A stretch of DNA of 64,000 nucleotides from [Clostridium] asparagiforme DSM 15981 (GCA_025149125.1 CP102272.1:2666001-2730000); one strand, 5' to 3'. Shown: positions 41,095 through 49,591, numbered from the stretch's first letter. Made by a program: numbers and translations. The notes: a model not told the origin generated them from the sequence alone.

Positions 41095-41816
41095 AAACGC
41101 TGGCAATCGAACTTCGGAAAGAAAAGCGAAGCGGCGTGATTCCCGTGCTGCTGGCCGTTGGTGTCTTGGGAGCCGCCTACGCATTTGTCAATTTCATTGT
41201 GCGGAAAGATACGCTTCTAAATCTGCCGCTGGCCCCGATGGATGTCTTGTTGACCCAGCTCTACGGCATGATTATGGTGCTGAACCTGTTCGGCATCGTG
41301 GTTGCTGCCTGCATGATCTACAACATGGAGTTCAAGGGAAGCGCCGTAAAGAAGATGTATATGCTTCCCGTCAGCGTCCCGGGCATGTACCTGTGCAAAT
41401 TCCTGATTCTGACGATCCTGTTTTTGGTTGCAATCGTACTGCAAAACCTGGCTCTTGCACAGATTGGTATGACGGATTTGCCGGATGGAGCGTTTGAGAT
41501 GGGTACGCTGGTACGCTTTGCCGGATACTCTTTTCTCACATCCATGCCGGTACTGTCGTTTATGCTGCTGATTTCCTCGCGCTTTGAAAATATGTGGGTG
41601 CCGCTTGGAATTGGTGTTGCCGGTTTTCTAAGTGGTATGGCCCTTGCAAATTCGGGGCTGGCGCTTTTGCTGGTGCATCCTTTTGTGATTATTCTGAAAC
41701 CTGCGGTAGCCATGAGCGCTCAGCCTGATCCGACGGTTGCCCTTGTCGCTTTGGCGGAAACCCTGTTGTTCCTTGCTGTGGGCTTGTGGCTGGCGAAGTA
41801 CAGACGCTACGAGTAA
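41091..41816 (+). CDS. lantibiotic-resistance ABC transporter permease (CprB/EpiE-like)
   Basis: A 241-aa membrane protein with six helices. It overlaps the ATPase gene by 4 nt. The N-terminus KTLAIELRKEKRSGVIPVLL is typical of MutE/EpiE-type permeases. It pairs with the following permease. Confidence 0.85.
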   Translation: MKTLAIELRKEKRSGVIPVLLAVGVLGAAYAFVNFIVRKDTLLNLPLAPMDVLLTQLYGMIMVLNLFGIVVAACMIYNMEFKGSAVKKMYMLPVSVPGMYLCKFLILTILFLVAIVLQNLALAQIGMTDLPDGAFEMGTLVRFAGYSFLTSMPVLSFMLLISSRFENMWVPLGIGVAGFLSGMALANSGLALLLVHPFVIILKPAVAMSAQPDPTVALVALAETLLFLAVGLWLAKYRRYE

Positions 41817-41833
41817 GGAGGGATAAATAAGAA

Positions 41834-42598
41834 ATGAGCTTTTTGGATTTACTCAAAATCGAGTTTATGAAAGTAAAACGCTCCAAAATCGTACCCCTGA
41901 TTTTCATTGCACCTTTATTGGTGGTAGTTTCCGGGGTTGCGAGTTTGAGCAACTATTTTACACCGGAATACACCAATGCGTGGCCTGCCATGTTCATTCA
42001 AAGTGCGCTTGTTTACGCCTACTATCTGCTCCCGTTCAGCATGATAGTAGTCTGTGTGATGATCGCAGGACGAGAAACAGGAAATAACGGGATTCTGAAA
42101 ATGCTGGCGCTGCCGGTCAGCCGCTGCGCATTATCCATTGCAAAATTCTGTGTGCTTACCTTTTATCTGTTCATGGAAATGGTGGTATTTCTTGTTGTGT
42201 TCGTAATCGCTGGGTTGATTGCAACACAGACAATGGGAGTAACAGAAACCTTGCCAATCTTGTACCTTCTGAAATGGTGCTTGGGGCTGTTTCTGACTAT
42301 GCTGCCGTGCATTGCGGCTATGTGGGCCATCACCGTACTGTTTGAAAAGCCGCTTCTCTCTGTGGGATTGAATTTGCTGCTTGTGATTCCCGGCGTATTG
42401 GTTGCGAATACGCCGCTGTGGATCGTCTACCCGTACTGTTACAGCGGTTATCTCGTTTCCTGCTCTCTCCATGACTTTACAACAGAAACTTCCGACGCCG
42501 CTTTCTCAATGTTTTCGTTCCTGCCGTGCGCGATCGTCGTGTTTGGTCTGTTTTTTGCGCTGGCTGTCACCCAATTTGGAAAAAAAGAAATGAGGTAA
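41834..42598 (+). CDS. lantibiotic-resistance ABC transporter permease (CprC/EpiG-like)
   Basis: A 254-aa membrane protein with six helices. The start FLDLLKIEFMKVKRSKIVPLI mirrors MutG/EpiG-type permeases. Ribosome-binding site AAGGAGG is about 12 nt upstream. With the two preceding genes it completes a CprABC-type transporter. Confidence 0.85.
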   Translation: MSFLDLLKIEFMKVKRSKIVPLIFIAPLLVVVSGVASLSNYFTPEYTNAWPAMFIQSALVYAYYLLPFSMIVVCVMIAGRETGNNGILKMLALPVSRCALSIAKFCVLTFYLFMEMVVFLVVFVIAGLIATQTMGVTETLPILYLLKWCLGLFLTMLPCIAAMWAITVLFEKPLLSVGLNLLLVIPGVLVANTPLWIVYPYCYSGYLVSCSLHDFTTETSDAAFSMFSFLPCAIVVFGLFFALAVTQFGKKEMR

Positions 42599-42602
42599 AA
42601 CT

Positions 42603-42899
42603 ATGGAAAAGAAAAAACTTCAATCAGTTAGTATCGCTGCGCTCATTGTGAGCATCCTGCCGCTGGCGGCTCTTGCCCCATCGTTCCTGCACCTTTCGCT
42701 ATCGGACGGAGTCCGAACCGCTTGGGCCGGAGCCAATATCGTTTTTGTCCTGCTGGGCCTGATCCTTTCGGTGGTATGTGTGCGGAGCAAGGAAAGCCGC
42801 AGCGTTATCAATATCGCATCCACAGCAATCAGCGCATTTTGGGCGCTGCTGATGGTGGGAATTGTTGCGCTTGCCATGTTCCTTACTTTCGTTCAGTGA
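42603..42899 (+). CDS. small three-helix membrane protein of the resistance operon
   Basis: A 98-aa protein with three hydrophobic helices (about 9-30, 38-57, 68-95). It starts 5 bp after the second permease on the same strand. Such small membrane proteins accompany Cpr-type operons; function unknown. Confidence 0.65.
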   Translation: MEKKKLQSVSIAALIVSILPLAALAPSFLHLSLSDGVRTAWAGANIVFVLLGLILSVVCVRSKESRSVINIASTAISAFWALLMVGIVALAMFLTFVQ

Positions 42900-42909
42900 G
42901 GAAATTGCT

Positions 42910-42999
42910 ATGCGGAAAATTGGGAAAATTATTGGATGTTGCCTGATTGCTGTTTCTTTACTGGCCTGTACTGCCTGTTCCGGCCTCGATACGATATAA
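42910..42999 (+). CDS. 29-aa lipoprotein-like peptide
   Basis: ATG 42910 after GTGAGG, TAA at 42999. The peptide is a signal sequence ending in SLLACTACSG, with lipobox-like LLAC and TACS, and almost no mature part. It may be a small lipoprotein of the resistance operon or the truncated start of a longer one lost at the junction with the ICE relic. Confidence 0.45.
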   Translation: MRKIGKIIGCCLIAVSLLACTACSGLDTI

Positions 43000-43137
43000 T
43001 CTTCAAATTATATCAACTTCCACAGGGCTGATATTGCGGCATTTCGGAGCGGGCCGGAGCTGCCGCACCAACGTAGACACAAGGGGCAACGCAACTAGCC
43101 CCGGCTTCTCACTCTCCCGCGGATCGGGGGTGAGAAG

Positions 43138-43351
43138 ATGAAGTATAGCTCTGATAGTTATGGAGAACGACGTCTTTGCCAGCCTGCCGGAGCGGGAGAA
43201 AAGCATTTTGATCCTGTATTGTGTGTTGGAGCTGACAGATGGTGAGATTGGTCGTATTGCAGAAATGTCCCGCAGCGCCGTCCAACGGCATAGAACAAAG
43301 GTGCTGAACGAGTTGCAAAAAGACTTACAATCCAAAGGAGTGAGAAACTAA
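43138..43351 (+). pseudogene. Tn916-type sigma-70 region-4 protein, probably frameshifted
   Basis: The readable frame (ATG 43160-43351, 63 aa) is a sigma region-4 helix-turn-helix: LPEREKSILILYCVLELTDGEIGRIAEMSRSAVQRHRTKVLNEL. It has no ribosome-binding site. A well-placed one (GGGGGTGAG) precedes ATG 43138 in another frame, MKYSSDSY. Removing one base near 43157 fuses them as SYENDVFASLPERE. The gene therefore likely carries a one-base insertion. It pairs with the HTH_16 gene 1 bp downstream, as in Tn916-like elements. Confidence 0.6.
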
Positions 43352-43352
43352 C

Positions 43353-43589
43353 ATGAAGCAACCAACTTTTAACGGCAGAGTGCTTTTACCCATGGATGCG
43401 ATCGAAGCGGCCCGTGCCGGTGATCCTCTGGCCGTGGAGCGCGTCTTGCGGTACTATGAGGGCTACATCAATAAGCTTTGTACGCGAACGCTTTATGACA
43501 AAGATGGTTTGCCGCACATCGGTATTGATGAGTACATGAAGCACCGCTTGCAGGCAAAGCTGACAGAAGCCATTGTAGTCAAGAAATAG
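43353..43589 (+). CDS. HTH_16 conjugative-element regulator (PF12645-like)
   Basis: A 78-aa protein: AIEAARAGDPLAVERVLRYYEGYINKLCTRTLYDKDGLPHIGIDEYMKHRLQAKL. This is the helix-turn-helix family found beside sigma-like genes in Tn916/CTn elements. It marks ICE backbone DNA at the end of the lantibiotic-resistance cargo. A second such gene is at 56110. Confidence 0.75.
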   Translation: MKQPTFNGRVLLPMDAIEAARAGDPLAVERVLRYYEGYINKLCTRTLYDKDGLPHIGIDEYMKHRLQAKLTEAIVVKK

Positions 43590-43673
43590 CAAAGCCAAAG
43601 GAAGCCGGTCAAGGGTCGAGATGAACGCTCCGCGCCCTTGACGGCTTCCTCCGTCTTTGCTGTGTGGTAACCA

Positions 43674-43707
43674 AGCGGGCGCAAGCAGAAATCCGCTTGC
43701 GCCCGCT
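43674..43707. repeat. 13-bp inverted repeat
   Basis: AGCGGGCGCAAGC (43674-43686) and GCTTGCGCCCGCT (43695-43707) around 8 nt. There is no T-run. A longer imperfect inverted repeat (AGGAAGCCGGTCAAGG ... CCTTGACGGCTTCCT, about 43600-43651) precedes it. Both lie between the HTH_16 gene and the short ORF at 43723 and probably belong to the ICE relic. Confidence 0.6.
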
Positions 43708-43722
43708 GCCATTATGGTGTTT

Positions 43723-43869
43723 ATGTCTACGCATTTAGAGGGCCGAAAAGCCCAATGTTACCGAGGCTTTTGGGCATGGTTGGATAGCCGGAAGTATCTT
43801 ACCATTCTTATTCCTGCAATGCCGTTTGAAATGCGTAGAAAACCGGCGTGTCATTTCATTGCGAAATAA
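43723..43869 (+). CDS. 48-aa hypothetical ORF of ICE relic
   Basis: The frame from ATG 43723 reads MSTHLEGRKAQCYRGFWAWL and ends PACHFIAK. It contains many charged and aromatic residues and looks coding, but has no ribosome-binding site and no recognised family. It ends inside a terminator hairpin. Confidence 0.3.
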   Translation: MSTHLEGRKAQCYRGFWAWLDSRKYLTILIPAMPFEMRRKPACHFIAK

Positions 43870-43883
43870 CACGCCGGTTCATT
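43841..43883 (+). terminator. intrinsic terminator
   Basis: AACCGGCGTGT (43841-43851) and ACACGCCGGTT (43869-43879), followed by CATTTT. It ends the ICE relic; 43884-44022 holds no gene. Confidence 0.65.
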
Positions 43884-44022
43884 TTAGCAACCCTGTTTGT
43901 CAGCCGTTAAGTTAGTATGTCTTTGATACTTCCTTATCGGCGTTCACCAAAGGCAGCTGCATTTTTTGTTTAATGAATAGAATACACTGACCTGCATACG
44001 GTCCAGCCATTATAATTGTGGC

Positions 44023-44079
44023 TTGACAAATACAGTCGTTTGTTTTAAGATAATGTCGTTATTGGATAATATAATTATC
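44023..44079 (+). promoter_or_regulatory. promoter and operator of TetR gene (pair 3)
   Basis: TTGACA (44023-44028), a 17-bp spacer, TAAGAT (44046-44051), then the palindrome GATAATATAATTATC (44065-44079), which is the same as the TetR operator at 19847 except for one central base. Confidence 0.65.
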
Positions 44080-44096
44080 GAAAAGAGGCGAAAGAA

Positions 44097-44723
44097 ATGC
44101 GTCCTGTAAACGAAAAGCTGCGGGTGGATTTGTTGGAGGCCGGGAAGCGGGAGTTTATGGAGAGCGGCTTTCGAGGGGCATCCTTAAAGAGCATCGCGGC
44201 TTCTCTTGGAGTAACGACTGGAGCGATTTACCGCTACTATACGGACAAGGAGGCATTGTTTGACGGATTGGTGAGAGAGCCAGCCCAAGAACTGGTAGAG
44301 CGTTATCGGACCCTTCAACAGACCTTTGCCGGCAGAAGTTTGGAGGAGCAGCTTCAAAAGCTTCCGGAGGTACCGGACAAGGAAGCCTCCTGGATGATGA
44401 ACTTTCTCTACGACCACTTTGACGCATTCAAGCTCATCGCCTGCTGTTCCTCTGGAACAAAGTACGAGCATTATCTGGATACCTTGGCGGAAATCGAAGA
44501 TCACTCCGGACGGCTGCTGGTGGATCGAATGGTGGAAGCCGGCTATCCCATTCGCCGTCTGGATGATGAACTGATCCACATCATGTCTACCGCACTCTTC
44601 AACGGCATGTTTGAAACAATCCGCCATGATATGCCACGGGAGAAAGCGATGGTTTATATGGATGACCTACGGAATTTTTACTCCGCGGGCTGGTTCCGTC
44701 TCCTTGGAATACCCTTTGAATAA
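44097..44723 (+). CDS. TetR-family regulator of ABC pair 3
   Basis: A 208-aa regulator. HTH region GASLKSIAASLGVTTGAIYRYYTDKEALF (about 22-50) and a ligand-binding domain with LDTLAEIEDHSGRLLVDRM. It is a paralogue of the 19979-20608 regulator. AAAGAGG and AAAGAA lie upstream of ATG 44097. The intergenic region to ABC pair 3 is 60 bp, contains the iron box and shows no clear promoter, so regulator and transporter are probably one transcript. Confidence 0.87.
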   Translation: MRPVNEKLRVDLLEAGKREFMESGFRGASLKSIAASLGVTTGAIYRYYTDKEALFDGLVREPAQELVERYRTLQQTFAGRSLEEQLQKLPEVPDKEASWMMNFLYDHFDAFKLIACCSSGTKYEHYLDTLAEIEDHSGRLLVDRMVEAGYPIRRLDDELIHIMSTALFNGMFETIRHDMPREKAMVYMDDLRNFYSAGWFRLLGIPFE

Positions 44724-44745
44724 AGGGTTTTCCTTTTGATTTTAA

Positions 44746-44761
44746 GTTAGCATTTGCTAAC
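44746..44761. promoter_or_regulatory. DtxR-type iron box, ABC pair 3
   Basis: GTTAGC-ATTT-GCTAAC, perfect arms, between the TetR stop codon and the ABC start codon, 22 bp before ATG 44784. Confidence 0.78.
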
Positions 44762-44783
44762 CGCAAGAAAGGGGTTTTAAGCT

Positions 44784-46535
44784 ATGGATAACAAGAAAGC
44801 GCCTTCACCCTTTGCTGTGCTGTGGGGGTGGGCAAGTGGTGAGCACGGCGGATATTATGCTTCGGTAGCCCTGGCGGTGCTGGGGGTGGCCTGCGGTATG
44901 GTGCCATACTTCTGCGTGGCTGCTATGATTGGGCTGTTGCTGGAAGGAGGCGGCCTTGCGGAATGCCTGCCCTGGTGTGGTCTGGCCCTGGCAGGCTATG
45001 CGGGAAAGGCACTGTTTTCCACATGGTCTACCAGCCTGTCCCACACGGCCACATATCACACGCTGCGGCGTGTGCGGCAAAATCTGCTCTCAAAACTGAG
45101 CCGGGTGCCAATGGGGACGATTCTGGACACGCCCTCCGGCCAGTACAAGACTACCATTGTGGACCGTGTGGAAGGCATGGAGCCCACTCTTGCCCATCTG
45201 CTGCCAGAGATGACCTCCAATTTGCTGGTGCCAGTGAGCATCGCGGTCTATATCTTCGTCCTGGATTGGCGAATGGGGCTCGCCTCCCTGGTGACCACGG
45301 GGATCGGGTTCACAGTAGCCTCCCAGAGCGGCAAGACTTACGCCGACCGCTGGCAGGGCGCCGTAGAGGTGGGCCGCTGTATGGCAAATGCCATCGTGGA
45401 GTATGTAGGAGGCATCCAGGTGGTCAAGGCGTTCAGCCAGTCCGCTGGGTCTTATAAGCGGTACTCCGATGCTGTGACCGAGAACGCCCAATACTATGTG
45501 GACTGGATGGCGGACAATCAGAAGTATATGGCGATCATGCAGGCAGTCATCCCCTCGGTGCTGCTACCCGTCCTGCCGGTGGGACTGCTACTGTGGGGCG
45601 ATGGAAGCCTGAGCACTGCTGTATTCCTCACCATCGTAGTGCTGTCCCTGGGGCTTACCGGTCCTCTGGTATCGGCCATGACCTTTGTGGATGAATTGGC
45701 GGTGGTGGGTACCAATGTGGGTGAGATTTCCGCCATTCTGGAGGCTCCGGAACTGGAGCGCCCCGCCGCAGAGATGAAGCTGAATGGGCTGGGTATCCGA
45801 ATGGATCATGTGTCCTTTGCCTACAGGCAGGAGGACGGTGAAGTGCTCCACGATGTAAATCTGGACATCCAGCCGGGGACGGTCACCGCTCTGGTGGGTC
45901 CTTCCGGCTCCGGCAAAAGCACCATCGCTAAGCTCATCGCTGGTTTCTGGGATGTGACGGGTGGCTCTGTCGCCTTGGGCGGTGTGAATCTGCGGAAGAT
46001 CCCGCTGGAGCAGCTCAACCGCCAGATTGCCTATGTATCTCAGGACAACTACCTCTTTGACCGCACGGTGCGGGACAACATCCGCATGGGCCGCCTGAAC
46101 GCCACCGATGCGGAAGTCGAGGCGGTAGCCAAGGCTGCCGGGTGCGATGATTTCATCCGCCAACTGGCTCAGGGCTACGACACCATCTGCGGCGGGGGCG
46201 GCGGCCATCTTTCCGGCGGCGAAAAGCAGCGCATTTCCATTGCCCGCGCCATGCTGAAGGATGCACCCATCGTCATTCTCGACGAAGCCACTGCCAGCAT
46301 CGACCCGGAGAATGAAGCGGTCATTCAGCAGGCTATCTCCCGGCTGACAGAGGGCAAGACGCTGATCGTCATTGCCCACCGGCTGGGTACGGTGGCCGGC
46401 GCAGACAACATCGTTGTGGTGGAAGATGGCCGATTCGTTGCTCAGGGAAAGCAGGAGGAATTGCTGGCCTCCTGCCCGCTGTACCGGCAAATGTGGCAGT
46501 CCTATCTGGGCGTGCGGGACGGAGAGGAGGAATAA
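44784..46535 (+). CDS. ABC exporter-fold half-transporter, pair 3 first subunit (YbtP/IrtA-like)
   Basis: A 583-aa fused permease-ATPase. Membrane domain about 1-320 with GTILDTPSGQYKTTIVDRVEGM and HLLPEMTSNLLVPVS; Walker A GPSGSGKST, signature LSGGEKQRI, Walker B VILDEATASID, IAHRLGTV. GAAAGGGG precedes ATG 44784. Closest in the window to the pair 2 first subunit (22519). Confidence 0.85.
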   Translation: MDNKKAPSPFAVLWGWASGEHGGYYASVALAVLGVACGMVPYFCVAAMIGLLLEGGGLAECLPWCGLALAGYAGKALFSTWSTSLSHTATYHTLRRVRQNLLSKLSRVPMGTILDTPSGQYKTTIVDRVEGMEPTLAHLLPEMTSNLLVPVSIAVYIFVLDWRMGLASLVTTGIGFTVASQSGKTYADRWQGAVEVGRCMANAIVEYVGGIQVVKAFSQSAGSYKRYSDAVTENAQYYVDWMADNQKYMAIMQAVIPSVLLPVLPVGLLLWGDGSLSTAVFLTIVVLSLGLTGPLVSAMTFVDELAVVGTNVGEISAILEAPELERPAAEMKLNGLGIRMDHVSFAYRQEDGEVLHDVNLDIQPGTVTALVGPSGSGKSTIAKLIAGFWDVTGGSVALGGVNLRKIPLEQLNRQIAYVSQDNYLFDRTVRDNIRMGRLNATDAEVEAVAKAAGCDDFIRQLAQGYDTICGGGGGHLSGGEKQRISIARAMLKDAPIVILDEATASIDPENEAVIQQAISRLTEGKTLIVIAHRLGTVAGADNIVVVEDGRFVAQGKQEELLASCPLYRQMWQSYLGVRDGEEE

Positions 46536-46538
46536 AAG

Positions 46539-48269
46539 ATGTTCAGCGTACTTCGGAAAATTTCCGCTTTTGCAGGCAGCCGCAGAGGTCTTTTAAAAAA
46601 ATCTATGCTCGTGGCTTTCCTGGGAGCTGTGTTCACCGCGTTCCAGTTCTGGGCCTTGATGCTGACCTTGGAGATCCTGGTGGCCGGCGCGAGCTTGAGC
46701 ATATGGCCGGTGATCGGCGTCATGCTGGTCTCTGTGGCAGGACGGACCGCCTGCTCCTACTGGTCCACCAATGCGGAGACAGAGACAGGCTATTTCATGG
46801 TGGCGGAAAAGAGGATTCATATCGGAGACCGGCTGCGCTATATCCCCATGGGCTACTTCAATGACAACTCCTTGGGCAACATTACCGCCGTAGTCACCAC
46901 CACACTGGGAGATGTGGAGAATAACGCCGCCCGCTGCCTGGTCAGTGTCATCGGCGGGTTCCTCAACACTCTGGCCATGAGTCTTGCAATCCTGCTTGTA
47001 GACTGGCGGCTCGGCCTGCTGGCTATCGGGGGGATTCTTGCCTATCTGCTGGTTGCGGAACTGAGCCAGCGGTCTCTGTTCAAGACGGGGCCTGCCCGCC
47101 AGCGCGCCCAGATGAAGCTGGTGGAGGCGGTACTGGAGTACATCCAGGGCATGAGTGTGGTAAAGGCTTACGGCTTGGATAAGGACAGCGGCCAGGCTGT
47201 GCAAAAAACCGTGGATGAAAGCTGTGAAAAGGCCTTGGGGCTGGAACGCTCCGTAGTCCCCTGGATGGGGGCGCGGCAGATCACAGTGCGCGTATTTGCC
47301 GTGGCGCTGGCCGTGTGCGCCCTGGCACTCTATTCCGAAGGGAGCCTGCCTCTGACACGGTGCCTGCTGATGCTTGTTGCCTCTTTCATGCTTTACGCGG
47401 AGCTGGAGAGCGCCGGGAATATGGCGGACAATCTCCAGATGCTGGGTGCCTCTATGGATAAGGCCAATTCCATCGATGATACGCCGGTGATGGATATTGA
47501 CGGAGCGGAACTTTGTCCAGAGGATGCTTCTGTCCGGTTTGAGGATGTCTCTTTTTCCTATGGGGAGCGGACCATTCTGGATCATGTGAGCCTTACAGTC
47601 CCCACCGGCAGCACCACCGCCGTGGTAGGCCCCTCCGGCGGCGGCAAGACCACTCTGTGTAATCTTATCGCCCGCTTCTGGGATGTCCAGGGCGGAAGGA
47701 TCACCGTGGGCGGCCATGATGTGCGGGAGTACAAGCTGGACAGCCTGATGAAGAACATTTCCATGGTGTTCCAGTCGGTGTATCTTTTCAACGATACCGT
47801 GGAGAACAACATCAAGTTTGGTCGCCCGACGGCCACCCATGAACAGGTGGTGGCCGCCGCCAAAGCCGCCTGCTGCCACGATTTCATCACGGCTCTGCCG
47901 GATGGCTACGACACAGTTTTGGGAGAGGGCGGCGGTTCTCTCTCCGGGGGCGAGAAACAGCGTATCTCCATCGCCCGGGCCATGCTCAAGGATGCGCCCA
48001 TCGTAATTCTGGACGAGGCCACGGCCAGTGTAGACCCGGAGAACGAAGCGGAACTCCAGGCCGCGATCTCCTCTCTGACAAAGGGGAAAACCCTGATCCT
48101 GATCGCCCACCGGCTGAAAACGGTGCGTAATGCCGACCAGATCCTGGTTCTCAATGGCGGGCACATTGTCCAGCGGGGTACTCATGAGGAACTGATCGCC
48201 CAACCGGGCCTATATGCCGACTTCGTATATGTCCGGGCCAAGGCCAACAGCTGGAAGCTGGAGGCTTGA
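46539..48269 (+). CDS. ABC exporter-fold half-transporter, pair 3 second subunit (YbtQ/IrtB-like)
   Basis: A 576-aa fused permease-ATPase. The membrane domain includes IPMGYFNDNSLGNITAV and EAVLEYIQGMSVVKAYGL; Walker A GPSGGGKTT, Q-loop SMVFQSVYLF, signature LSGGEKQRI, Walker B VILDEATASVD. It starts 3 bp after the first subunit. Its stop codon overlaps the start of a 42-aa peptide gene (TGATG). Confidence 0.85.
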   Translation: MFSVLRKISAFAGSRRGLLKKSMLVAFLGAVFTAFQFWALMLTLEILVAGASLSIWPVIGVMLVSVAGRTACSYWSTNAETETGYFMVAEKRIHIGDRLRYIPMGYFNDNSLGNITAVVTTTLGDVENNAARCLVSVIGGFLNTLAMSLAILLVDWRLGLLAIGGILAYLLVAELSQRSLFKTGPARQRAQMKLVEAVLEYIQGMSVVKAYGLDKDSGQAVQKTVDESCEKALGLERSVVPWMGARQITVRVFAVALAVCALALYSEGSLPLTRCLLMLVASFMLYAELESAGNMADNLQMLGASMDKANSIDDTPVMDIDGAELCPEDASVRFEDVSFSYGERTILDHVSLTVPTGSTTAVVGPSGGGKTTLCNLIARFWDVQGGRITVGGHDVREYKLDSLMKNISMVFQSVYLFNDTVENNIKFGRPTATHEQVVAAAKAACCHDFITALPDGYDTVLGEGGGSLSGGEKQRISIARAMLKDAPIVILDEATASVDPENEAELQAAISSLTKGKTLILIAHRLKTVRNADQILVLNGGHIVQRGTHEELIAQPGLYADFVYVRAKANSWKLEA

Positions 48270-48397
48270 TGCGGAGGCTGCTCTCCATTCTTTTGGGCCT
48301 TGTGTGCGTGGCTTTTCTTTGGAGCATCCGGGAACTGAAAGAACAGGCACGGCGGGTAGAGCGGGGGTGGTTTCCCCAAAATCCTAAGCGGACTTAA
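48269..48397 (+). CDS. 42-aa membrane peptide coupled to ABC pair 3
   Basis: Begins at ATG 48269 inside the TGATG overlap with the ABC stop codon; stop TAA at 48397. The sequence is MRRLLSILLGLVCVAFLW, a single membrane helix, followed by a charged tail (RELKEQARRVERGW) that could form an amphipathic helix. Too short for most gene callers. The overlap and clean topology suggest a small accessory subunit. No match known to me. Confidence 0.55.
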   Translation: MRRLLSILLGLVCVAFLWSIRELKEQARRVERGWFPQNPKRT

Positions 48398-48452
48398 CAC
48401 AGGAGCGCCGAGGTATGTTTTTTGCAGCGCATCAGAGGAGGTGGTGTGGTTG

Positions 48453-49511
48453 ATGGAGTACAGCCAAGAGAAACGAGGCGGCTTGAATCATGTCCGCTTT
48501 GCGGACGAGGAGCTGATTAAAACCCAGGTTCTGCATGGAGAGGCGGCTCAAACTATCATTCAGGGAGAGAATTGTTCTGTCTACAAGATAGAAAACGAAA
48601 CCGGGGAGGGCGTCATTACCCGATACCCAGTGTTCCCCGGAATCGAATTGCTCTATGATGATATTCATATGTCCTGCGGGGTAGCGCACCGGGAGGACCC
48701 CCGGGCTGACCTGCTGGAGATCAATCACTGCCGGCTTGGCCGATTTGAGTGTGAATTTTCAGATGGGAGCGCGGTCTATCTGGGAGAGGGTGATCTGGCC
48801 GTCAATGTCATGACCAACCGGACCCGCGAGACCTGGTTCCCCCTGTCCCACTACCACGGCATCACCATCGCGGTGGATATTCCGGTGGCGGACAGGGTGC
48901 TGCGTCAGGTATCGGAGGCACTGGGTGAAGGGATGTACTGCGACCTCTTCGCCATGCGAGACCGTCTGTGCGCACGCAACTCTTGCTTCATCATGCGGGC
49001 CACTGAGTCCATTCAGCACATTTTCTCTGAACTTTACCATGCGCCGGAAAATCTGCGGGCGGGCTATTTCAAGCTCAAGGTGATGGAGCTGTTCCTCTTC
49101 CTCGGCTCCCCGGAGATCACGACACGCGGAGAAGAACGGCCGTATGTAGACCGAACCCAGGTGGAACAGATCAAATCAGTCCGGCAGTATCTGGTAGAGC
49201 ACCTGGATCGCCGCATTACCCTGCAAGCACTCTCCCAGACCTTTTCCTTTCCGCTGACCTCCATGAAAAAATGCTTCAAGGAGGTATATGGGACCACCAT
49301 CAATTCCTACCTGCAGTCTTACCGCATCCACACAGCGGCGGGGCTTCTGCGGGAAACGAAGCTGGATGTGACGGAGATTGCCGGCAAGGTGGGGTACCAG
49401 AACGCCAGTAAGTTTTCCGAGGTGTTCCGGCAGTACACAGGGCACACCCCAACGGAGTACCGAAAAACTTTTTGTCTTATAGGAGCAGACAGCGTCCTGC
49501 GGGAGTGGTGA
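48453..49511 (+). CDS. AraC-family regulator before nickel/peptide-type importer
   Basis: A 352-aa protein. Sensing half with GEGVITRYPVFPGIELLYDDIHM and FPLSHYHGITIAVDI; AraC domain ITLQALSQTFSFPLTSMKKCF and VTEIAGKVGYQNASKFSEVF. Paralogue of the AraC proteins at 33.3 and 61.7 kb. AGAGGAGG precedes; ATG 48453 is preferred, with TTG 48450 or GTG 48444 possible. Its position suggests control of ABC pair 3, of the importer downstream, or of both. Confidence 0.84.
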   Translation: MEYSQEKRGGLNHVRFADEELIKTQVLHGEAAQTIIQGENCSVYKIENETGEGVITRYPVFPGIELLYDDIHMSCGVAHREDPRADLLEINHCRLGRFECEFSDGSAVYLGEGDLAVNVMTNRTRETWFPLSHYHGITIAVDIPVADRVLRQVSEALGEGMYCDLFAMRDRLCARNSCFIMRATESIQHIFSELYHAPENLRAGYFKLKVMELFLFLGSPEITTRGEERPYVDRTQVEQIKSVRQYLVEHLDRRITLQALSQTFSFPLTSMKKCFKEVYGTTINSYLQSYRIHTAAGLLRETKLDVTEIAGKVGYQNASKFSEVFRQYTGHTPTEYRKTFCLIGADSVLREW

Positions 49512-49561
49512 AACAACAGAAAATCGTCTATAATGCCCTTGCATGCGAGGACATTTGCCAG

Positions 49562-49590
49562 AAAGCGCATCGAGTTCGGTGCGCTTTTTC
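49562..49590 (+). terminator. terminator of AraC gene
   Basis: AAAGCGCA (49562-49569) and TGCGCTTT (49580-49587) plus TTC. It is immediately followed by the promoter of the next operon. Confidence 0.75.
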
Positions 49591-49591
49591 C

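Noticed and set aside
43674..43707. 13-bp GC-rich inverted repeat as ICE attachment site or origin of transfer
   Set aside because: There is no integrase, relaxase or duplicate copy nearby in the window to support att or oriT function.
15634..48269. Possible long direct repeats or array from repeated ATPase-domain sequences
   Set aside because: The repetition is paralogy of ABC genes. No short regularly spaced repeats with unique spacers were found, so there is no CRISPR array.
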